This document shows positions 31,433-39,832 of a stretch of 64,000 nt of DNA, one piece after another. The stretch covers positions 1-64,000 of the forward strand of contig JAGI01000003.1 of NCBI GenBank assembly GCA_000526575.1. Direction: 5' to 3'. Each line of letters starts with the position of its first letter. Position 1 is the stretch's first letter. The notes beneath the pieces are model-generated. The model saw nothing but the letters and a program-made list of their open reading frames with translations, was not told the origin of the DNA and did no database searches. The translations under genes and the position numbers were made by a program. The stretch comes from Clostridium sp. 12(A) (GTDB lineage: Bacteria > Bacillota > Clostridia > Lachnospirales > Lachnospiraceae).

Positions 31433-31462
31433 ATGATGCAGGAGCCATCATATGACGATTAA
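31433..31462 (+). CDS. Nine-codon leader peptide coupled to the DUF985 gene
   Basis: ATGATG at 31433 is the start best placed for the strong AAAGGAG site (2 or 5 bases). It encodes MMQEPSYDD and stops at TAA 31460-31462, whose last base is the A of the DUF985 ATG (TAATG). The DUF985 start has no well-spaced site of its own, so re-initiation after this peptide is likely. Confidence 0.45.
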   Translation: MMQEPSYDD

Positions 31463-31968
31463 TGAATACAGCAGATTATTTTATTGAAAAACTGGATATG
31501 ATCCCTCATCAGGAGGGCGGCTTCTTTAAAGAAATAGAAGCTTCTGATGATTATATTCCGGTAAACGCGACCGAAGCCGATACCAGAAAAACACGAAAAT
31601 TATGGACAAGCATCTATTTTCTTTTAAGGGACGGTGAAGTTTCCAATTTCCACCGGTTAAAATCCGATGAAATGTGGTATTATCATGCAGGTTCCTCATT
31701 GACCATATATATGATAACTCCAGAAGGTGAATTAATCACCAGGGATCTTGGCTTAGATTTAGATCGGGGAGAATGCCCTCAGGTTCTGGTTCCAAGGGGA
31801 TATATATTTGGCTCTGCCATGAATAAAGAAGGATTTGCTCTGGTGGGCTGTATGGTTTCCCCTGGCTTTGACTTTGAAGACTTTGAATTATTAAATAGAG
31901 AGGAGCTTTTAAAAAGCTATCCTCACCACACAGAGATCATAAGAAAGCTGTCTATGGAAAACAGTTAA
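31462..31968 (+). CDS. DUF985 / cupin_5 family protein
   Basis: A 168-aa cytoplasmic cupin. The metal-site motifs are typical of the DUF985 family: PHQEGGFFKEI (~15-25), SIYFLLRDGEVSNFHRLKSD (~50-70), WYYHAGSSL, and CPQVLVPRGYIFGS (~105-120). A stop codon lies directly upstream in frame, so ATG 31462 must be the start. Function is unknown; some relatives are annotated as sugar epimerase-like. Monocistronic between its promoter and the terminator at 31989. Confidence 0.9.
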   Translation: MNTADYFIEKLDMIPHQEGGFFKEIEASDDYIPVNATEADTRKTRKLWTSIYFLLRDGEVSNFHRLKSDEMWYYHAGSSLTIYMITPEGELITRDLGLDLDRGECPQVLVPRGYIFGSAMNKEGFALVGCMVSPGFDFEDFELLNREELLKSYPHHTEIIRKLSMENS

Positions 31969-31988
31969 CCATATAAGAAAGCAAAAAT

Positions 31989-32013
31989 AAGGCTCCCCTT
32001 GCCGGGGAGCCTT
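31989..32013. terminator. Bidirectional terminator
   Basis: AAGGCTCCCC/GGGGAGCCTT, a perfect 10-bp stem with a 5-base loop between convergent genes. AAACTTATTT follows on plus, ATTTTTGC on minus. Confidence 0.85.
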
Positions 32014-32024
32014 AAACTTATTTA

Positions 32025-33437
32025 TTATACCGGATATGCCTTGCTTTCCTTGTCGGCTACTGTTACATCAACACCAGTCTGCTGAGCTGCACGGTATTCA
32101 AAGAATTCTTTTGCTACTGTTGGGAACAGAGCGTAGGATAACACATCCTCATCCTGCTGTTTCCACTGTGCACATTCCTTCTCAAACTTCGGAAGCTGTG
32201 GCTCAATGTTATCTGCCGGACGACAGGTAATCGGAGTCTCGTTTCCAATAACTTTTTTCTGAATTTCAGCATTGAACGGTTTTACTGTCTGGCCGAATTC
32301 ACCTAAGAACATCTTTCTTGTCTCTTTTGTAACCATCTTATAACGCTCGCCGCCGATAACATTTAATACTGCCTGTGTACCAACGATCTGAGAAGAAGGA
32401 GTAACAAGAGGAGCTTCTCCTAAGTCCTGTCTTACTCTTGGAATTTCCTGAAGAACTTCCATATATTTATCTTCCTGGCCTGCTTCTTTTAACTGGCTAA
32501 CCAGGTTAGAAAGCATACCGCCAGGTACCTGATACTGTAATGTCTTAATATCTACGCCAAGAACCTTTGGATTTAATAATCCGCTCTTTAATGCTTCCTC
32601 ACGGATTGGCTGTAAATAAGAGCAGATTTCAGCCAGAAGATTCTGGTCAAAGCCTGTATCATATGGTGTGCCACGGAATGTCTCAACCATAACCTCAGTT
32701 GCTGGCTGGCTGGTTCCAAGTGCAAGTGGTGACATTGCGGTATCGATGATATCGCATCCAGCTTCCACTGCCTTTAAGTATGTCATGGAAGCAACACCAG
32801 AGGTGTAGTGGGTATGAACATCGATAGGAAGCTTAGTTGATTCCTTAAGAGCACTGATCAGCTCTTCTGCTTTGTAAGGAGTTAACAGACCTGCCATATC
32901 CTTTACACAGATGGAAGAAGCTCCCATGTCTTCGATTCTCTTTGCGATATCTTTCCAGTAATCCAGAGTGTATGCATCACCCAGAGTATAGCTTAACGCT
33001 ACCTGAGCGTGACCATTCTCTTTATTACATGCGCTTACAGCTGTCTGTAAGTTGCGGATATCATTTAAACAGTCAAAGATACGGATGATATCAATACCAT
33101 TAGCCAGAGATTTCTGTACAAAGTATTCTACAACATCATCAGCATAGTGATTGTAACCTAAAATATTCTGTCCACGGAAAAGCATCTGTAACTTTGTATT
33201 CTTAAAGCCATCTCTTAACTTTCTAAGTCTGATCCAGGGATCTTCCTTTAAAAAGCGAAGGCACGCATCAAAGGTTGCGCCGCCCCAGCACTCTACTGCA
33301 TGATATCCAACCTGATCCATCTTCTCTACGATCGGAAGCATCTGATCGGTTGTCATTCTTGTAGCAATCAAAGACTGATGAGCATCACGAAGGGCTGTCT
33401 CTACAATCTTGACCGGCTTTTTCTCTATTTCTGCCAT
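32025..33437 (-). CDS. Oxaloacetate decarboxylase alpha / transcarboxylase 5S-like subunit
   Basis: A 470-aa carboxyltransferase of the OadA/PycB type that moves CO2 between oxaloacetate or pyruvate and carboxybiotin. It shows VETALRDAHQSLIATRM (catalytic Asp18), ECWGGATFDACLRFL, and the metal site DVHTHYTSG (~205-213). It stops after the conserved PYC_OADA region and has no C-terminal biotin domain, so the separate carrier encoded upstream must supply biotin, as in the 5S subunit of transcarboxylase. Last gene of a four-gene operon with carboxyltransferase, OadG-like protein and biotin carrier; 80 bases with a stem-loop separate it from the carrier. Confidence 0.92.
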   Translation of the reverse strand: MAEIEKKPVKIVETALRDAHQSLIATRMTTDQMLPIVEKMDQVGYHAVECWGGATFDACLRFLKEDPWIRLRKLRDGFKNTKLQMLFRGQNILGYNHYADDVVEYFVQKSLANGIDIIRIFDCLNDIRNLQTAVSACNKENGHAQVALSYTLGDAYTLDYWKDIAKRIEDMGASSICVKDMAGLLTPYKAEELISALKESTKLPIDVHTHYTSGVASMTYLKAVEAGCDIIDTAMSPLALGTSQPATEVMVETFRGTPYDTGFDQNLLAEICSYLQPIREEALKSGLLNPKVLGVDIKTLQYQVPGGMLSNLVSQLKEAGQEDKYMEVLQEIPRVRQDLGEAPLVTPSSQIVGTQAVLNVIGGERYKMVTKETRKMFLGEFGQTVKPFNAEIQKKVIGNETPITCRPADNIEPQLPKFEKECAQWKQQDEDVLSYALFPTVAKEFFEYRAAQQTGVDVTVADKESKAYPV

Positions 33438-33489
33438 TGTCTTACCTCCTGGTCAATGTTAATTCTGCTCTGATCTGAGCCATACATAT

Positions 33490-33508
33490 GCCGGCAGTAA
33501 CTGCCGGC
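33490..33508 (-). other. Intercistronic stem-loop
   Basis: GCCGGCAG-TTA-CTGCCGGC, a perfect 8-bp GC-rich hairpin between the biotin-carrier and OadA-like genes. There is no T-tract, so mRNA stabilisation or processing is more likely than termination. Confidence 0.55.
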
Positions 33509-33517
33509 CTTATCGTC

Positions 33518-33925
33518 TTAGTTCAGTGTCGCTAATGTCGCGCCAGATTCTACTGCATCACCATTTGATACATTGATGCTTGCAACAGTACCATCAGAAG
33601 GTGCTACGATTTCATTTTCCATCTTCATAGCTTCAAGAATAACAAGTACATCTCCTTTTTTCACTGCCTGACCTACGCTCACTTTAACACCAAGGATCTT
33701 ACCTGGCATTGGAGCTGGGACTGTGACAGAACCCTGAGAACCTGCTGGTGCTGCTGGAGCTGGAGCTGCGGCAACCGGTGCTGGTGCTGGAGCTGCTGCT
33801 ACTGGAGCCGGTGCTGCTGCCACTGGTGCTGGAGCCGCTGTTCTAGCTACTGCTGCCTGTGTAATTCCCTCTTCTACTGTTACGGCATAAACATTACCAT
33901 TCACTGTAATTGTATAATTTTTCAT
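33518..33925 (-). CDS. Biotin carboxyl carrier protein (1.3S / OadC-like)
   Basis: A 135-aa biotin carrier. The N-terminal beta segment (MKNYTITVNGNVYAVTVEEG), a flexible Ala-Pro-Val hinge (~28-62, repeated AAPAPV units) and the biotinyl domain (~67-135) with the EAMKMEN acceptor (Lys101) are all clear. It carries the carboxyl group between the 12S-like and 5S-like subunits. A biotin ligase from elsewhere must modify it. AGGAGG lies before the start. Confidence 0.95.
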   Translation of the reverse strand: MKNYTITVNGNVYAVTVEEGITQAAVARTAAPAPVAAAPAPVAAAPAPAPVAAAPAPAAPAGSQGSVTVPAPMPGKILGVKVSVGQAVKKGDVLVILEAMKMENEIVAPSDGTVASINVSNGDAVESGATLATLN

Positions 33926-33946
33926 GATGAAAATCCTCCTGATTAT

Positions 33947-34696
33947 TTAAGCTTTTTTCCAATTATTAACTGGTGAGCGTCTGATTGAACGAACAACCAG
34001 GCTGCTTGGTGAGCTGCCTGTGCTTGCTGCTATTGCAGCAGTAATAACAGCTACCAGTTCCAGATCATCGACTAAATTTACTTCTGCAGGAATTGCTGCA
34101 TTTACCGGTGCTGGAGATGCTGCTGGTGCAACAGCTGCTGGCGCACTCGTTCCTTCGGAGGAATCACCTTCGGATCCGCCACTGTACTTACGCACACCGA
34201 TAATTGCCAGTACAAGTACGATAGCTCCAACTGCCAGCCATCCGTATAAATCTTCCTGACTGTTACTACTCTTTTCTGGAGTAAAGGTCACAGAAAGTAC
34301 CTTTGTTAAAGAGGAGTCCATAGCCACTGTGAATTCCATACTTTTCTTTTCAAAAACAGCATTCACGGTTGCATTGTATCCTTCTGGAGTGGTCGTAATA
34401 GCAACATCATCTCCGATGGATACCAGTGCACCCAGCTCTGGCTTTAAGCTCTGCCAGGACTCTGCTGCCTGAGACAGAACAGCCGCCTGCTCTGCCTGAG
34501 ACTTAAACTTTTCCACTTCTTCTTCTTTTAAATCTACAAACATCTGCAGAAGTGGTTCCGGAATCTGCTCAAGCTGTGACTGAGCGTTAGCATCAACCTG
34601 CTTTGGTTCCGTATCAGCCTTACTGCTTATAGAGAATGAAAAGAGGCAGACAGCCAAACTAAGTCCCATTGCTACTCGTTTCAAATTCAGTTTCAT
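33947..34696 (-). CDS. OadG-family membrane subunit with an extracytoplasmic domain
   Basis: A 249-aa membrane protein. Signal-like helix ~8-27, an extracytoplasmic domain ~30-145, and one TM helix (~151-167, LYGWLAVGAIVLVLAIIGV). An Ala/Pro/Ser linker follows and then the C-terminal OadG signature (LVDDLELVAVITAAIAASTG ... VVRSIRRSPVNNWKKA). OadG (gamma/delta) subunits assemble and anchor sodium-pumping decarboxylases. The extracytoplasmic domain makes it longer than the usual ~80-120 aa gamma chain. Its presence argues for a membrane complex, although the pump subunit is not in this operon. Confidence 0.85.
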   Translation of the reverse strand: MKLNLKRVAMGLSLAVCLFSFSISSKADTEPKQVDANAQSQLEQIPEPLLQMFVDLKEEEVEKFKSQAEQAAVLSQAAESWQSLKPELGALVSIGDDVAITTTPEGYNATVNAVFEKKSMEFTVAMDSSLTKVLSVTFTPEKSSNSQEDLYGWLAVGAIVLVLAIIGVRKYSGGSEGDSSEGTSAPAAVAPAASPAPVNAAIPAEVNLVDDLELVAVITAAIAASTGSSPSSLVVRSIRRSPVNNWKKA

Positions 34697-34713
34697 ATTC
34701 CTGTCACCTCATT

Positions 34714-36168
34714 CTAAATCGTGCCATGTTTTTTCGCGGGACGATCCTCATTTTTTGTAAATAACATCTCAAATGCAGCTGCAACTCTTGCTCTTGTTTC
34801 GCTGGCATCGATGATATCATCAACATAACCTCTTTTTGCTGCTGCTACAGCGCTTGATTGAGCCTGCTTATAACTCTCAGCCTTTTCTGTAATAAGAGCT
34901 TTTCCATTGTCAGCCTTTGCAATTTCATCCGCATACATGATCTTAGCCGCTGATTCTGCATCCATCATGCCAATAGAGGCATTCTCCCAAGCGTATACAA
35001 CGTCAGAACCGATGGATTTGCTGTTCATGGTCAGATATGCAGTACCAAATGCGTTGCCGATTACAACGGTTACTTTCGGAACAGTTGCATTAGCAAATGC
35101 ATAGGTCAGTTTTGCAGAAGCTTTGGCAATTGCCTTCTCTGCACACTTCGTTGCTTCATATCCCTTTACATTAACAAGGGTAAGAAGAGGAATGTTAAAT
35201 GCATCGCAGAAATCAACAAATTCTGCTGCCTTAGTACAGCCCTCAGCCGTTAAAACAGCATCATACTGAGCAGTTTTCACGCCGCTTTCATCATAAGCTT
35301 CTGTCTTGTTTGCAACACAGCCAATGGTCTCACCGTTTAAACGGATAAAACCAGTTACCATGGAAGGAGCATAATCCTTCTTTGTTTCCATAAAGAAATG
35401 TTCATCGGAAATCTGGGTAAGCGCGATGGTTGTATCACCTACATAATTTGACAGATCGGAGCAGACGCGGTTTAAATCATCATTGCATTCGCTGTAAGAA
35501 AGGTCATCTTTGTTATTAGCCGGAAGAATGGAAACAAGGATTCTGATTCCTGTCAGGATCTCATCACCTTCAGCAGTAAAGTCTACCAAACCAGTTTCTT
35601 TGCTCTGGAAGTCTGCAGATGCTGTGTTGCACTTCTCAGCATAATTTTCAGAAATGGCGTTAGGAGCGTTAACAAACAGCTTTCCACCCTTAGTTTCCAT
35701 GAATGTAAAGTCTGCCATAGCCGCTGAAACAGCCATACCGCCGCCGCAAGCGCCAAATACTGCTGTAATCTGCGGAATTACGCCAGATGCCAGTGTCTGG
35801 CTCATATACAATTCACCAAATCCGTTTAATGCATCAGTTGCTTCCTGAAGTCTTAAGCCTGCACAATCAACCAGACCAATGACTGGAGCGCCTGTCTTCA
35901 TAGCCATATTGTAAAGTTTTGTGATTTTTTTTGCATGCATCTCTCCAACTGATCCGCCGAGAACGGATGCATCCTGGCTGTACACATAAACAAGACAGCC
36001 ATCAATTGTACCGTAGCCAGTAACAACACCGTCAGCCGGAGTTTCCTTTGCTGACATGTTAAAGTCAGTGCTCCTAGCTGTTACATAGCTGCCAACTTCA
36101 ACAAAACTGTTCTCATCAAGCAAAGCATGAATTCGATTACTTGCTGATGTTTGTGTTGAATTACTCAT
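34714..36168 (-). CDS. Acyl-CoA carboxyltransferase (MmdA / 12S-like)
   Basis: A 484-aa carboxyltransferase of the AccD/AccA-fused crotonase fold. It has ADGVVTGYGTIDG (~45), GACGGGMAVSAAMADFTFM (~150) and the second-half MNSKSIGSDVVYAWENASIG (~390). Relatives decarboxylate methylmalonyl-CoA or transfer CO2 from it to biotin. It is more divergent than typical MmdA (for example, FNMSAKETPADGV in place of the usual FGM-x-GDGV region), so the acyl-CoA substrate is open. ATG 36168 is chosen because GGAGG is 8 bases upstream; the frame extends to 36183. First gene of the operon. Confidence 0.85.
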   Translation of the reverse strand: MSNSTQTSASNRIHALLDENSFVEVGSYVTARSTDFNMSAKETPADGVVTGYGTIDGCLVYVYSQDASVLGGSVGEMHAKKITKLYNMAMKTGAPVIGLVDCAGLRLQEATDALNGFGELYMSQTLASGVIPQITAVFGACGGGMAVSAAMADFTFMETKGGKLFVNAPNAISENYAEKCNTASADFQSKETGLVDFTAEGDEILTGIRILVSILPANNKDDLSYSECNDDLNRVCSDLSNYVGDTTIALTQISDEHFFMETKKDYAPSMVTGFIRLNGETIGCVANKTEAYDESGVKTAQYDAVLTAEGCTKAAEFVDFCDAFNIPLLTLVNVKGYEATKCAEKAIAKASAKLTYAFANATVPKVTVVIGNAFGTAYLTMNSKSIGSDVVYAWENASIGMMDAESAAKIMYADEIAKADNGKALITEKAESYKQAQSSAVAAAKRGYVDDIIDASETRARVAAAFEMLFTKNEDRPAKKHGTI

Positions 36169-36257
36169 TTTGCAATCCTCCATTTTGTAATAAATATATA
36201 ATTCTATCCGATAGGAAACCGAAGAATTATAATTAACACTAATTTCTGCCGATTATA

Positions 36258-36286
36258 ATTGTATAATGTAACCTGATGATTTACAA
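36258..36286 (-). promoter_or_regulatory. Promoter of the carboxyltransferase operon
   Basis: Minus strand TTGTAA (36281-36286), 17 bases, TACAAT (36258-36263), with a ~90-base AT-rich leader. Confidence 0.55.
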
Positions 36287-36296
36287 GCTATTTTTA

Positions 36297-36350
36297 ACAA
36301 AAAAAGAACAGGAAACTATGTGGTTTTCACAATTAATAGTTCCCTGTTCT
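36297..36350 (-). terminator. Terminator after the lipoprotein gene
   Basis: A 15-base arm AGAACAGGAAACTAT pairs with ATAGTTCCCTGTTCT (one mismatch) and on the minus strand is followed by TTTTTTTG. It lies 90 bases past the stop; the gap between holds no other signal. Confidence 0.85.
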
Positions 36351-36439
36351 CGTGGTTGCTAATCATTTTGACGTAATATGTCGAGATATCCGGCGTTTTG
36401 TATATTTTCGACAATAAATTTTGTTAAAATTTAACATAG

Positions 36440-36994
36440 CTATTCTTTGATTTCTATTATTCCTATGCTTCCATCCTGGCTTGTCTGAAATGTGATTCTG
36501 GATTCGCCTTCCCCAAGAACGATTTTCTCATCTTTGGTATTAAGGGAACCTGTATCCACGTTAGCTACCGCCACCATTAAATCATCTCCAAATATCATAT
36601 CAGGATTCAGCTTTAATAAATCTTCTTTTTTTTCAAATACAATGGTTTCTTTATCCATGCTAATAAATTTACATGGATATAATAATAAGTCTGCCAGCGC
36701 CTCCAGATCCCGGTCAGCAATTGCTTCCTGAACCTTCTCTGCAAATGCCTCTGACTTTTTATCCGTTCCCGGACTTTCGCTGCTTTCCATTGCTCCCGGC
36801 CCTTCCTGGCCTTCGTCTGCTGAAACATCTTCCTGTATCATGGCTTTATCCATTTCGTTGGCCGCAGTTTCTGATTCCGTTGTTATCCCTGGGGTCCCGA
36901 CGGAATCTACAGCTTTCCTGCTGCCGCAGCCAGTTATTAACACTGCCGCCATACAAATGGCAAAACAGATACAACTGGTTTTATTCCTGATCAT
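36440..36994 (-). CDS. Hypothetical lipoprotein, 184 aa
   Basis: Signal peptide with lipobox (MAAVLITGCGS, Cys23), an acidic Ser/Glu/Gly-rich tether to ~85, then a small domain (~90-184) with AFAEKVQEAIADRDLEALAD and LLLYPCKFI. This domain resembles the NTF2-like DUF of other Lachnospiraceae surface lipoproteins; function unknown. Start 36994 (MIRNKTSC) is chosen because GGAGG lies 9 bases upstream; the 17-residue longer form would destroy the signal peptide. Monocistronic. Confidence 0.8.
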   Translation of the reverse strand: MIRNKTSCICFAICMAAVLITGCGSRKAVDSVGTPGITTESETAANEMDKAMIQEDVSADEGQEGPGAMESSESPGTDKKSEAFAEKVQEAIADRDLEALADLLLYPCKFISMDKETIVFEKKEDLLKLNPDMIFGDDLMVAVANVDTGSLNTKDEKIVLGEGESRITFQTSQDGSIGIIEIKE

Positions 36995-37123
36995 TTCCTG
37001 GTTCCTCCCTGCGTCCTGTCTTTTTCTTCGGCCACAGTATAGCACCTGAAAAGAATGTAAGTCAATAGAGTTTTCAAAACTGTAAACCTTAGACTGTATT
37101 CTGTAAGAATCCGTAATTTCTTC

Positions 37124-37975
37124 TTATCTTCGTCTGTATTCTTTATGAAGAGTAAAGCCTCTTCCCCTTACTTCATTTACCTGATTTATAATCATAAAGG
37201 CCTGGGGATCAATACTCATCACCAGATCATTGAGCTTTGAAAGCTGCCTTCCTGAAATCACGGTAAGCACGGTAAAGGACGCCTGCCTCATATAACCGCC
37301 TTCACTCCCTAAAAGAGTGGTTCCCCGGTCCATTTTCTCCTGGATCATCTGATTGATTTCTTCATATTTTTCGCTGACAATCTTGACCTGCATCTGATTC
37401 CTTCCAATTAAAAGCACCTTATCAAGAACCATGGTATAAATAAGTACCAGCAAAATTCCATAAAGAATTTGTTCCTTATTAGAAAAGATCATCTGGGAAA
37501 AGAGGATCAAACAGTCAAACACGGACATGGTTACGGAAACAGACAAATGCCTTTTTTTATTAAGTATCAGGGGCGGGATATCCATGCCTCCGGTAGACGC
37601 TCCGGCCCGAATAACCATACCGATTCCTGCTCCTATTAAAAGCCCTGCAAATACGGTCCCCAGCATACGGTCATCGGTCACCCTTCCACTGCCCAGGATT
37701 CGCTCAAAGATTCCGAGAATAAATGGATAATAAAAGGTACTGATCAATGTAGTAAATGCAAATGCTTTCCCAAGTACCATGACTCCGGCTGCAAACATGA
37801 TTATATTAAAGACCGCCACAAAAGCAGCTACCGGTATATGAAACTGATGGTAAGCCACCAGCGCAAGTCCGGTCGTACCACCAGTAATCAAACCGCCCGG
37901 AAGAATAAACAGAGAAACTGCCAGGGCATATATGGTATTACCCGCCATAACTGTCGCTATTTTTTTAATATCCAT
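37124..37975 (-). CDS. YitT family membrane protein (paralog 1)
   Basis: A 283-aa integral membrane protein with five or six helices in the first ~190 residues (YitT_membrane: GGLITGGTTGLALVAY, RAGASTGGMDIPPLIL) and a cytoplasmic C-terminal DUF2179 domain (~205-275, MIQEKMDRGTTLLGSEGGYM ... MSIDPQAFMIINQVNEVRGRG). Transport function is suspected but not established for the family. Start 37975 (MDIKKI) is taken: GGAAAGGAAG lies upstream and the 13 extra residues of the longer frame are not conserved in style. A second paralog is at 43408-44286. Confidence 0.9.
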   Translation of the reverse strand: MDIKKIATVMAGNTIYALAVSLFILPGGLITGGTTGLALVAYHQFHIPVAAFVAVFNIIMFAAGVMVLGKAFAFTTLISTFYYPFILGIFERILGSGRVTDDRMLGTVFAGLLIGAGIGMVIRAGASTGGMDIPPLILNKKRHLSVSVTMSVFDCLILFSQMIFSNKEQILYGILLVLIYTMVLDKVLLIGRNQMQVKIVSEKYEEINQMIQEKMDRGTTLLGSEGGYMRQASFTVLTVISGRQLSKLNDLVMSIDPQAFMIINQVNEVRGRGFTLHKEYRRR

Positions 37976-38118
37976 ACCATAATACTTCCTTTCCCTTATG
38001 TAAGAAACATACATACTATATCACGTGTTTTTATTTTCTACAATTTATTTTCTTCTTTTCTTATCCTGGAATTTTATGTTATACTTGTTTACAGACATCG
38101 AAATCAAGGAGGGAATTC

Positions 38119-39708
38119 ATGGAAATATACCTAATCGTAGCCGCCATCATCTGCATTCTCTGCATTCTGGCAAGTAACTTATCGTACCGCATCGGCGTTC
38201 CGTCACTGCTTCTTTTTATCCTGTTGGGCATGATGTTTGGTACCGACGGCATCTTTCGAATCAACTTTTCTGACTATGCACTTTCTGAAACCATCTGCTC
38301 CATCGCACTGATTTTCATCATGTTCTACGGCGGATTCTGTACCAACTGGCACGAAGCAAAGCCGGTAGCCGCCAAGTCTATTATACTTTCCAGCTTAGGC
38401 GTGATTCTCACGGCTGTTCTGACCGCGTTCTTCTGTTATTTCGTTTTAAAAACCACCCTGCTTGAAGGATTTTTAATTGGCTCCATTTTAAGCTCAACGG
38501 ACGCCGCAAGCGTATTTTCCATATTACGAGTTAAAAAGTTGAATTTAGTCAATGGCATGGCATCTGTTCTTGAAGTAGAAAGCGGAAGCAATGACCCGGT
38601 TTCCTATATGCTTACCATTATTGTTCTTGGAATCATGAATGGGAAAAGTTCTCCTGCTTCTGTAGGCATTATCTTTGGAGAAGAGGTTTTATTCGGACTT
38701 CTTTTCGGAGCGATTGCAGGCTGTGCAGGATATTTTATTTTCCGCATGGAACATTTCAGGTCCAGGGAGATGCTTCCTATCTTTGGCCTTTCCGTGGCTC
38801 TTTTGACCTATGGCTTGTCCAATTCCGTGGGCGGAAATGGATTTTTAAGCGTATACATTGCCGGTATTATAATAGGAAACAGCAAGATACATTACAAAGC
38901 GGAAATGGTTCATTTCTTTGACGGGATCACCGGAATGATGCAGATCGTATTGTTTTTCCTTCTCGGTCTATTATGCTTCCCTTCCAGAATCACTCCTGTT
39001 ATCCTGCCCTCTCTGGGTATCTGGGCATTCATGCTTTTTATCGCCAGACCTCTGGTGGTCTTTTGTATTCTGACACCTTTTAAAGTGCCAATCCGCCAGC
39101 AGCTCCTTATCTCTTGGGCTGGTCTTAGAGGTGCAGTCTCCATCGTATTTGCCATACTTGCCGTACTGAGCCCATCTGCCTTAGAGCTTGATATTTTTCA
39201 TATTGTTTTTTGCGTCTGTCTCCTCTCTGTTTCCATTCAGGGTTCTCTGCTTCCATGGATGGCAAAAAAACTAAACGTAATCGGAGCTACCGACAATATC
39301 TTTCGTACCTTTAACGATTACAGCGAGGATCCGGCTGTTAATCTGACCGAGATCCGGCTGCCCGAGGGGCATCCCTGGATCAATCAGACCTTAAAGGATA
39401 TTGTCATTCCAAACGGGATGATGGCGGTGATGATCATAAGAGATGGTAAAACTCTGATACCAAGGGGCGACACCATGGTTCTTGCAGATGATTCCATTAT
39501 CTTAAACACCCCTGCATATACAGATAACAACATGAAGCTTCGAGAAGTACAGATTGGACCGTATCACCCTTGGGTGGACCAAAAGATCAGCGAGCTGACC
39601 TTGCCTGGAGATACCTTAATCTTTCTTGTTCGGAGGGCTGGTAAGACACTGATACCAGACGGGCAGACTTTTTTGCAGGATGGGGATTGTCTTATTTTAA
39701 ATGCTTAA
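38119..39708 (+). CDS. Potassium/proton antiporter (CPA1, CvrA/NhaP2 type) with two RCK_C domains
   Basis: A 529-aa cation/H+ antiporter. About 12-13 helices fill ~1-400, with the ion-site motif LSSTDAASVFSIL (~127), VLEVESGSNDP (~153) and WAGLRGAVSIVFA (~333). Two TrkA_C/RCK_C-like regulatory repeats follow (~415-470 and ~475-529), each with a TLIPRGDT/TLIPDGQT turn. It exports K+ or Na+ for protons at the cytoplasmic membrane, and the C-domains bind nucleotides or ions. AAGGAGG precedes ATG. Stand-alone gene, divergent from YitT paralog 1. Confidence 0.92.
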   Translation: MEIYLIVAAIICILCILASNLSYRIGVPSLLLFILLGMMFGTDGIFRINFSDYALSETICSIALIFIMFYGGFCTNWHEAKPVAAKSIILSSLGVILTAVLTAFFCYFVLKTTLLEGFLIGSILSSTDAASVFSILRVKKLNLVNGMASVLEVESGSNDPVSYMLTIIVLGIMNGKSSPASVGIIFGEEVLFGLLFGAIAGCAGYFIFRMEHFRSREMLPIFGLSVALLTYGLSNSVGGNGFLSVYIAGIIIGNSKIHYKAEMVHFFDGITGMMQIVLFFLLGLLCFPSRITPVILPSLGIWAFMLFIARPLVVFCILTPFKVPIRQQLLISWAGLRGAVSIVFAILAVLSPSALELDIFHIVFCVCLLSVSIQGSLLPWMAKKLNVIGATDNIFRTFNDYSEDPAVNLTEIRLPEGHPWINQTLKDIVIPNGMMAVMIIRDGKTLIPRGDTMVLADDSIILNTPAYTDNNMKLREVQIGPYHPWVDQKISELTLPGDTLIFLVRRAGKTLIPDGQTFLQDGDCLILNA

Positions 39709-39768
39709 GATAAATCATTGGAAACCATTCGAGGATATCAGCCGCAATCTTTAAGCCGCATACAAAAA

Positions 39769-39818
39769 TGCCCTGACCGCAAGACATTAAAATGGCTTGT
39801 AATCAGGGTAATTTTTAT
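39769..39818. terminator. Bidirectional terminator
   Basis: GCCCTGA..GCAAG.CATT/AATG.CTTGT..TCAGGGT forms a long interrupted stem between convergent genes. ATTTTTATTTT follows on plus and ATTTTTGT on minus. Confidence 0.75.
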
Positions 39819-39832
39819 TTTATAGGAATCTT

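Noticed and set aside
33700-33850. Repeats in the biotin-carrier gene
   Set aside because: They encode the Ala-Pro-Val hinge typical of biotin carriers, not a mobile or regulatory repeat.
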